Origin: Patescibacteria group bacterium
GTDB lineage: Bacteria; Patescibacteriota; Minisyncoccia; Phycocordibacterales; UBA12445
DNA: 7,695 nt
Reading direction: 5' to 3'
NCBI GenBank assembly: GCA_022710205.1
Contig: JAKLHJ010000037.1
Span: forward strand, 1-7,695
How positions within the stretch are numbered: the stretch's first letter is position 1; every line of letters starts with the position of its first letter. The notes beneath the pieces were generated by a model. That model searched no databases. It was given only the letters and a program-made list of their open reading frames with translations, and was not told the origin of the DNA. Both the position numbers and the translations under genes were made by a program. Below are positions 3,088 through 7,695 of this stretch, in pieces.

Positions 3088-3495
3088 TTACTCTGATTTT
3101 TTCTCGTCTGACTTTTCGTTTATGGAAGCTTCTTCCTTTACAACCTCGCTTCTCATTTTCTTTCTAATCTCTTTTGAAGCTTTTTCGTGAATGTAGTAGA
3201 GCTTTGATCTTCTGACTGTTCCCCTCTTCTTTATCTGTATCTTCTCGATGCTTGGAGAAAACAATGGGAAAATTCTTTCTACTCCGACTCCGCTGGCGAC
3301 TTTTCTTACTGTAATTGTAGCCCCGGCTTCAGAACCGTGTTTTCTGGCGATAATTAAGCCCTCAAAATCCTGAGTTCTTACCTTGTCGCCTTCCTTGATT
3401 CTAACAGAAACCCTGATAGTATCGCCCGGTTTCCCGTCGAACTTCTTTCTTTCTTCAAGATTAACAGGTGAAATCTTAATGTTTCCCAATTTCAT
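3088..3495 (-). CDS. rplS: Large ribosomal subunit protein bL19
   Basis: 135 residues; bL19 is usually ~115-120. The family core is clear: GDTIRVSVRIKEGDKVRTQD (24-43), FEGLIIARKHGS, TITVRKVASGVGVERIFPL and RGTVRRSKLYYI. bL19 sits at the interface of the two ribosomal subunits. The extra length is a C-terminal tail rich in Lys, Glu and Ser after the core, which may be disordered. It is the last gene of the operon, 15 nt after the pseudouridine synthase stop codon. There is no Shine-Dalgarno sequence just before the ATG (the nearest GAGGG is ~20 nt away), so translation probably depends on coupling or an unstructured start region. Confidence 0.97.
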   Translation of the reverse strand: MKLGNIKISPVNLEERKKFDGKPGDTIRVSVRIKEGDKVRTQDFEGLIIARKHGSEAGATITVRKVASGVGVERIFPLFSPSIEKIQIKKRGTVRRSKLYYIHEKASKEIRKKMRSEVVKEEASINEKSDEKKSE

Positions 3496-3510
3496 AGTAG
3501 TAAGAATCTA

Positions 3511-4242
3511 TCACAACCCTCTTATTTTATCAAGTGCCGCCTCAAAGTCCTTAGGCATAGGCGAAATAAAGGTCCTTTTTTCTCCTCCTGGCAAAGTAAA
3601 TTCAAGGGAATACGCATGAAGCGCCAGCCTCCCCATCCACTCAGGGCACCTTAGACTTTTACCATATATACCATCGCAAACTATTGGTCTACTTATCGAC
3701 TTCAGATGAACTCTTATCTGATGTGTCCTGCCGGTCTTCGGCCTCAGCTCCAAAAGAGTGTAATCATCAAACCTCTTTAGCACCTTATAATATGTAAGAG
3801 CCTCCCTCATCTCTCCTCTCGCGTATCTGCCGGTATTTTTGGCTCTGAAATCGGAACCGGATCTTCCGATAGGCTTGTCTATTATCCCGTTATCATCTTT
3901 GAATTTCCCGTGAGCTATGGCGCGATATGATTTATTTATTTTTCTGTCCTGGAACTGCCCCTTGAGCAGATTAAAAGCTCTTTCGTTCTTTGCGACGACC
4001 ATTACACCGCTCGTGTCCTTATCTAAACGATGGACAATGCCGGGTCTTAATATTTTTCTGCCATCTTCTAAAATGAGCGGCTCCCCCACCTCTTTTATTT
4101 CAGGATAATTCTCAAGAACCCACTCGGCAATTGTATATTCCTCTTTTCTGCCGTCCTGGTGCACCGAAATACCGGCCGGTTTATCTATAACCAAGACATC
4201 TTCATTTTCAAATATAATCGGTATTTTTTTGCCTTTTTTCAT
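3511..4242 (-). CDS. RluA-family pseudouridine synthase without S4 domain
   Basis: 243 residues. Motif order is that of the RluA/RluD family, which turns uridine into pseudouridine in 23S rRNA or tRNA: DKPAGISVHQDG (20-31), HRLDKDTSG (71-79) with the catalytic Asp at 74, and GRTHQIRVH (171-179). RluD-type enzymes carry an N-terminal S4 RNA-binding domain; here the protein starts directly at the catalytic domain, as RluA does. The modified site cannot be told from sequence alone, so no gene symbol is given. It lies 12 nt after pgk and 15 nt before rplS; co-transcription with a ribosomal protein fits an rRNA target. No convincing Shine-Dalgarno sequence is present. Confidence 0.93.
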   Translation of the reverse strand: MKKGKKIPIIFENEDVLVIDKPAGISVHQDGRKEEYTIAEWVLENYPEIKEVGEPLILEDGRKILRPGIVHRLDKDTSGVMVVAKNERAFNLLKGQFQDRKINKSYRAIAHGKFKDDNGIIDKPIGRSGSDFRAKNTGRYARGEMREALTYYKVLKRFDDYTLLELRPKTGRTHQIRVHLKSISRPIVCDGIYGKSLRCPEWMGRLALHAYSLEFTLPGGEKRTFISPMPKDFEAALDKIRGL

Positions 4243-4254
4243 TACCGGAATACT

Positions 4255-5373
4255 CTAGTTTTGTTTGGCCACTATGTCAATCCCGGGCAAAGAGCCGCTC
4301 GCAAGAAATTCGAGCATCGCCCCTCCGCCGGTCGAGACAAAAGTGAAATTGTCTTGTGTGCCCAGTTCTTTTATAGCCGCTACGGTATCTCCTCCCCCCA
4401 AAATAGACCTTGCATCGGATATGGCTATTGTTTTGGCGATGCTTCTGGTCCCTTCACCAAAACCGCTCTCCGCCATGCCGAGGGGTCCATTCCATAAAAC
4501 AAATTTGGCGGAAAGAACGGCCTTGTCCACCTCATCAATAAAGCTCGGACCGATATCAGATATCACGTCTCCCGTTTCAATCTCATCGGCCTTCTTAATG
4601 CATCTGCAATACTCGCCTTTCACAACAAAATCTTTTGGGATGACTACTTTTTCATTATTTAATACATCTTTTGGAATAAACATTGACCCTTCCGCTTTTG
4701 ACTTTCCTATTTCAAAACCCTTCTCCCTTAAAAAAGTATTGGCAAGCGCGCCCCCGACAAAAACCTTGTCGGCAATTCCTAAAAATTTTCTAATTAGAGG
4801 CAACTTGGTCTCAAATTTTGCTCCGCCTAATATGAACACAAAAGGATGTTCCGGTGAGAAAGCGGTAGAGAGATTTTTGACCTCATCCAGAAATAGAAAT
4901 CCGAAATAAGTAGGAAGCAACTTGGGAACACCGACGATGGAGGCATGCGCCCTGTGTGATACTGAAAAGGCCTCATTAACAAAAACATCAGCCAACGACG
5001 CCAGCTTTTTCGCAAAAATCGGGCTATTTTTCTTCTCCCCCGGGTCCATTCTCAAATTTTCCAACAAAACAGCATCTCCATTTTTCATAAACGACAGGGA
5101 TTTGTCCGAAAAAAGAGCCGCGTGCATGTCTATGAACGGAATATCAAAATATTTGGAAAATATGGATAGAGAGTTATCATCAAGCGACTCTCTGTGGCTT
5201 ATTATAATAACCTTCGCACCCTCCTTCCTCAAAAACTCTATCGTTTTGAGAGATCTTTTTATTCTATAGTCGTCCTCAACCATACCGTTCTCTATCGGAA
5301 CGTTAAGATCGATCCTAAGCAAGACCCTCTTCCCCTTTAACCGGGTAATTTTATCTACGCTTTTTAGGGTCAT
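4255..5373 (-). CDS. pgk: Phosphoglycerate kinase
   Basis: 372 residues, shorter than the usual ~390-415. It transfers phosphate between 1,3-bisphosphoglycerate and ADP in cytosolic glycolysis. Landmarks: LRIDLNVP near residue 20, LLENLRMDPGE, the VNEAFSVSHRAHAS substrate loop, GGAKFETK (ATP-side lysines), WNGPLGMAE, GGGDTVAAI and STGGGAMLEF at the C-terminal end. The N-terminal substrate motif, normally SHLGRP followed by a loop, is compacted to SHRES here, so this loop explains part of the short length. The ATG is 5 nt after the tpiA stop codon with no Shine-Dalgarno site, suggesting translational coupling. Together with tpiA it covers two neighbouring steps of lower glycolysis. Confidence 0.97.
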   Translation of the reverse strand: MTLKSVDKITRLKGKRVLLRIDLNVPIENGMVEDDYRIKRSLKTIEFLRKEGAKVIIISHRESLDDNSLSIFSKYFDIPFIDMHAALFSDKSLSFMKNGDAVLLENLRMDPGEKKNSPIFAKKLASLADVFVNEAFSVSHRAHASIVGVPKLLPTYFGFLFLDEVKNLSTAFSPEHPFVFILGGAKFETKLPLIRKFLGIADKVFVGGALANTFLREKGFEIGKSKAEGSMFIPKDVLNNEKVVIPKDFVVKGEYCRCIKKADEIETGDVISDIGPSFIDEVDKAVLSAKFVLWNGPLGMAESGFGEGTRSIAKTIAISDARSILGGGDTVAAIKELGTQDNFTFVSTGGGAMLEFLASGSLPGIDIVAKQN

Positions 5374-5378
5374 TTAGA

Positions 5379-6134
5379 TTAAGAAAATAGCAAATTAATA
5401 ATATCTGAAAACTTTTTTGCGTCCAAGCTCGCCCTACCCGCCAAAAGCCCGTCAACTCCGCCGTTCGAAACTATTTCAGGCGCATTTTTCACATCTACAG
5501 AACCGCCATAAATAATTTGAACGCTTAACCCTATTTCCCGGGAAGAAAGATCTACTAAAATTTTTTTAATAAAGATAGAAATTTCTTTTATATCTTTAGG
5601 ATCACAATTTTTTGAAGCGTCACTACCGATGGCCCAAACCGGCTCATATGCGACAATAATATTTTTGAAATTATTTTTACTTACGCCCCGAAGCCCTTCC
5701 TTTACTTGTTCCTCTATGCGCTTCAAATACAAACCAGTTTCATCTCTTTCTTCTTCGCCGACGCACAAAATCACCTTAATTCCTTTTTTGAGAAGCGCCC
5801 TTATTTTCTTGTTTACAATATCGTTAGACTCCCCCCTTGCCCTTCTCTCCGAATGTCCGATTATCGCATATTTTACGTCCATCGATTTAAGCATAGAGGG
5901 TGCAATCTCACCGGTAAATGAGCCCCCCTCCTCGTAAAAACAATCCTGCGCACCCAATTTTATAGAAGATTTTTTGGAAAGTGCACCCCTTACGGCACCT
6001 ATATATATGAATGGCGGGCACAAAACAACATTTCCGTTAGAAGATATTTTTTTATCAATATTTGAAACCAAAGAAACCGCCTCTTTTACCGAGGACGGAT
6101 TCATTTTCCAATTTCCGATAATAATTTTTTTCAT
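5379..6134 (-). CDS. tpiA: Triosephosphate isomerase
   Basis: 251 residues, normal for the family, which interconverts dihydroxyacetone phosphate and glyceraldehyde 3-phosphate. All catalytic residues are present: NWKMN with Lys10, IIGHSERR with His94, and AYEPVWAIG with Glu164; YGGSV (209-213) binds the phosphate. The lid after AIG reads SDASKN instead of the common TGKTAT, and the late GGASL motif reads GRASL; both are mild variants. It is the first gene of the operon with pgk, the pseudouridine synthase and rplS. An extended -10 box lies 9 nt upstream of the ATG, so the 5' leader would be only two or three nt. Confidence 0.97.
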   Translation of the reverse strand: MKKIIIGNWKMNPSSVKEAVSLVSNIDKKISSNGNVVLCPPFIYIGAVRGALSKKSSIKLGAQDCFYEEGGSFTGEIAPSMLKSMDVKYAIIGHSERRARGESNDIVNKKIRALLKKGIKVILCVGEEERDETGLYLKRIEEQVKEGLRGVSKNNFKNIIVAYEPVWAIGSDASKNCDPKDIKEISIFIKKILVDLSSREIGLSVQIIYGGSVDVKNAPEIVSNGGVDGLLAGRASLDAKKFSDIINLLFS

Positions 6135-6143
6135 TATGTGTTA

Positions 6144-6152
6144 ATTTTATCA
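6144..6152 (-). promoter_or_regulatory. Candidate extended -10 promoter of the tpiA operon
   Basis: TGATAAAAT on the minus strand fits an extended -10 element and ends 9 nt before the tpiA ATG. No good -35 box is seen 17 bp upstream (TTTCTG). It is the only likely promoter between the terminator at 6191-6217 and tpiA. Confidence 0.45.
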
Positions 6153-6190
6153 TTTATCAAAGTAAACAGAAAATTTAAAACAAAAGAAAA

Positions 6191-6217
6191 GACCCTCCGG
6201 CAAGTTGCCAAAGGGTC
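6191..6217 (-). terminator. Terminator of the GC-rich cassette gene
   Basis: GACCCT/AGGGTC closes a stem with two wobble pairs and GGCA/TGCC around a 3-nt loop. On the minus strand it is followed by TTTTCTTTTGTTTT. This is a strong rho-independent terminator about 55 nt after the stop codon at 6273. Confidence 0.88.
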
Positions 6218-6225
6218 AGAGCGTC

Positions 6226-6260
6226 ACAGTGTCAAAGAGTCAAAACTCAAGTGACACTGT
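6226..6260 (-). terminator. Second hairpin in the cassette 3' region
   Basis: ACAGTGTCA/TGACACTGT forms a 9-bp stem, with an inner GAGT/ACTC hairpin. It lies between the stop codon and the T-tract terminator and has no T run of its own. It probably protects the 3' end or pauses polymerase. Confidence 0.5.
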
Positions 6261-6272
6261 TTCAGAGGGTCA

Positions 6273-6863
6273 TCAGGAATTGCGAGAGAAGACCCGGCGG
6301 CCACCGCTCCACCTGACCGGGCTCGAGACGGAGTAGACGCTCACGCTCCACTCGCCGTCGTCCCGGCTCACGCTAACCGCGCGGAGCTGACCTTCGTTGT
6401 TGCGAAGGTAGAAAATGTTCGCGTAGTCCGTCGTGAGGAGACCGCGCCTGCCGCTCTTCTGCATCACGATGAGTTGGTGGAGGGTGTAGAGGTCGATCTC
6501 GGCCTTCAGACCATCGGGGTCGCCGAGCTCCTTGAGGATCTCGCCGTCGTTCGCCGGCATCGAGAGGGTGCGGACCGTGAGTTCGTAGCCCTTCCGCGGC
6601 GCGACCGACATACCCCGGAACTCCTTGTCGAAGTCGGAGCCGGTCCAGATCCCCTCGACCGAGTTGAAGTGGTCCTTCGTGACGAAGGGCTCGATGAGTT
6701 CGGGGACGGTGGGCACACTCAGCGCAGGGAGGAAGACGGAGGGGGCCTGGGGGGCGGGAGCAGGCGCGCCCTGACCCGAGAGGATCTTGCGGACCTCTTC
6801 CATGCCGCCCAACTTATTCACGAGTGCCTCGATCTGGCCCAGGGTCAAATTGCCGTACTTCAT
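6273..6863 (-). CDS. GC-rich cassette protein, unknown function (CPR small-protein family)
   Basis: 196 residues from the ATG at 6863. An ATG at 6938 would add 25 residues of low-complexity sequence, but AAGGAG (6869-6874) stands 5 nt before the ATG at 6863 and favours that start. Residues 5-30 (LTLGQIEALVNKLGGMEEV and on) form a motif I know from many small Parcubacteria proteins, never assigned a function as far as I know. Then come an Ala/Pro linker (31-50), the module shared with the gene at 1-238 (58-85) and a C-terminal part with LTTDYANIFYLRNNEGQLRA. No signal peptide or membrane segment is seen. Codons are far richer in G and C than the neighbouring genes, a sign of transfer or of special codon choice. 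It could be a regulatory or phage-derived protein; I cannot choose. Confidence 0.85.
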   Translation of the reverse strand: MKYGNLTLGQIEALVNKLGGMEEVRKILSGQGAPAPAPQAPSVFLPALSVPTVPELIEPFVTKDHFNSVEGIWTGSDFDKEFRGMSVAPRKGYELTVRTLSMPANDGEILKELGDPDGLKAEIDLYTLHQLIVMQKSGRRGLLTTDYANIFYLRNNEGQLRAVSVSRDDGEWSVSVYSVSSPVRWSGGRRVFSRNS

Positions 6864-7011
6864 GGCATCTCCTTCTCTTCGACTGCTTGTCGAAGGACTT
6901 CCCTCTGCCCGAGGTTTTAGGGGTTGCTCGCGCAACATTTTTGTTTAAGTCCCGACCTCCTTTCTTTCTTGAACTTTATTTAAAAGAACGTAAAACTTAC
7001 TTTTTAATTCT
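6864..7011 (-). promoter_or_regulatory. Long structured 5' leader of the cassette gene
   Basis: About 148 nt between predicted transcription start and ATG. It contains AAAAGAA/TTCTTTT near the 5' end, a GTTGC-GCGA-GCAAC hairpin (6923-6936) with a GNRA-type loop, and CTTCGAC/GTCGAAG (6877-6895) immediately before the ribosome binding site. There is also a small frame from 6938 in phase with the gene. No known riboswitch class is recognised. Confidence 0.45.
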
Positions 7012-7017
7012 TTTATG

Positions 7018-7046
7018 ATTATACACCCATTAGGCTTATTTGTCAA
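7018..7046 (-). promoter_or_regulatory. Consensus sigma70-type promoter of the cassette gene
   Basis: TTGACA (7041-7046), 17 bp, TATAAT (7018-7023), all consensus, on the minus strand. It is the best promoter in the window and predicts strong constitutive transcription starting near 7011. Confidence 0.9.
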
Positions 7047-7079
7047 GGTTTCAGACGGCCATTATACGGCCCAAAACAA

Positions 7080-7110
7080 AGCCACTTAGGAACCCGTCTA
7101 CTAAGTGGCT
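7080..7110 (-). terminator. Terminator of the PilX-like gene
   Basis: A perfect 10-bp stem AGCCACTTAG/CTAAGTGGCT with an 11-nt loop, followed on the minus strand by TTGTTTT. It starts 10 nt after the stop codon at 7121. It also forms the first part of the duplicated cassette module. Confidence 0.85.
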
Positions 7111-7120
7111 TGTAATTTCT

Positions 7121-7695
7121 TTATTTAACCTCTTTCCAGGAAACTATCTGATATTGATCATTGGTCAACGGTAAATTTGGAGGAGGAGAGAAAAGCAAGT
7201 TTGCGTCATATATTATATTTCTTGTCTGATAGCCTGTTCCGTCAGTATATGCGAACCCGTATCTTTTATTTGTGCCTATCATTCCATAAAGGGTAATAGT
7301 ATCCCTTGTGTGATAAGGGGCACATCGCTCTTTATTGTCTGACGGCGGACGATAATAATATCTGCCGATTCTGTCATTTTTTGCTATTAAAGCGGCGTCT
7401 ATTCTGAGCGTATTTGCGCTAATCATCCCCACATTTATATTTCCTTGGGCAACAAGGCCTATACTATCGGTGCCGTCATAATTTGTATAAAGCAAATTAT
7501 CATTCACGGTTATGTGCGTCTCCCGACCGTGATTTTCCGGGAAGCGGCCGCTGGCAATCGTCAATCTCGCACCGTTTATTTGCCCGTTAACCCAAACATC
7601 ATCCTCTGCGAAAATTAAACCATTCGCCGGGAAAGGATAATTATCCAAAAATGTTTCCGTTTTTATGCTCCATGTGCCCCAATCAAACTGCCCTT
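7121..7695 (-). CDS. C-terminal part of a PilX-like pilus-associated protein
   Basis: The frame stays open to the right edge, so at least 190 residues of a longer protein are present; the TTG at 7648 is not needed as a start. The sequence runs from GQFDWGTWSIKTETF through IFAEDDVWVNGQING, LLYTNYDGTDSIGLVAQGNI and IDAALIAKNDRIGRYYY to YGFAYTDGTGYQTRNIIYDA. I recognise this from long CPR proteins that start with a PilX-type N-terminal pilin helix and end in a repetitive beta-rich domain with AEDDVWVNG / LVAQGNI steps, like a beta-helix. Such proteins are thought to be minor components at the cell surface of the type IV pilus. The N-terminal helix lies outside the window, so the pilus link rests on family resemblance. 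Confidence 0.8.
   Translation of the reverse strand, partial: GQFDWGTWSIKTETFLDNYPFPANGLIFAEDDVWVNGQINGARLTIASGRFPENHGRETHITVNDNLLYTNYDGTDSIGLVAQGNINVGMISANTLRIDAALIAKNDRIGRYYYRPPSDNKERCAPYHTRDTITLYGMIGTNKRYGFAYTDGTGYQTRNIIYDANLLFSPPPNLPLTNDQYQIVSWKEVK

Larger units (their letters stand above)
6981..7113 (-). repeat. Upstream module of the GC-rich cassette, copy B
   Basis: This is the partner of 318-450, with an intact terminator and the same promoter. The similarity ends close to the stop codon of the PilX-like gene, so the duplicated unit begins in that gene's 3' flank. Confidence 0.85.

Noticed and set aside
4265..4909. Long plus-strand frame opposite pgk.
   Set aside because: It is a shadow of pgk, which carries all family motifs; the plus-strand translation shows no family features.
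6474..6920. Plus-strand frame opposite the GC-rich cassette gene.
   Set aside because: High GC makes stop codons rare in all frames; the minus-strand reading is conserved in the paralogue and has promoter, ribosome binding site and terminator.
7057..7070. TATAAT within the GGCC-flanked segment upstream of the cassette promoter as a second promoter.
   Set aside because: No -35 box at a workable distance; the region upstream is the terminator hairpin, and the consensus promoter lies only ~40 bp downstream.

Overview
The window looks like a chromosomal piece of a Patescibacteria (Candidate Phyla Radiation) genome, most likely Parcubacteria. The pointers are short, tightly packed housekeeping proteins, a PilX-like pilus-associated protein of the kind common in that group, a small-protein family starting with a LTLGQIEALVNKLGG-type motif that I remember from many Parcubacteria genomes, tRNA genes without encoded CCA, and free-standing homing endonucleases. 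Every gene I can support is on the minus strand, so the reading order runs from high to low coordinates. The lineage call is inference; no search was run.

Layout from the right edge. (1) 7121-7695 is the C-terminal part of a PilX-like protein, ended by a strong terminator. (2) 6273-7113 is a cassette made of that terminator, a consensus promoter (TTGACA, 17 bp, TATAAT), a long leader and a GC-rich gene of unknown function. A second, diverged copy of the cassette, including terminator relic and promoter, lies at 1-450 and runs off the left edge. (3) 3088-6134 is an operon tpiA - pgk - RluA-type pseudouridine synthase - rplS, with 5, 12 and 15 nt gaps, closed by a hairpin terminator at 3056-3083. 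It joins two glycolytic enzymes to translation genes. (4) 2239-2992 holds a LAGLIDADG endonuclease gene whose stop codon lies 1 nt from the 5' end of tRNA-Leu(GAG). (5) 1332-1877 is a PduO-type cobalamin adenosyltransferase. (6) 704-1255 holds an HNH endonuclease gene whose 3' end overlaps tRNA-His(GTG) by 16 nt.

The most unusual material lies downstream of both tRNA genes (1899-2236 and 538-701). Behind each tRNA the last ~19-22 nt of that tRNA (T arm plus acceptor strand) recur in alternating orientation. The pattern is tRNA tail, terminator hairpin, inverted tail, two-hairpin core, direct tail, and behind tRNA-Leu a second round of the same. The tail copies always match the local tRNA, whereas the core is shared between the His array and one Leu array and shows a compensatory base-pair change in a hairpin stem. 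I read this as a tRNA-tail palindrome array: a structured repeat element that takes its ends from the tRNA it sits behind.

Three stand-alone genes (HNH, adenosyltransferase, LAGLIDADG) have a -10 box exactly 6 nt upstream of the start codon, which predicts leaderless mRNAs. The internal operon genes show no Shine-Dalgarno sequence, while the GC-rich cassette gene has a strong one.
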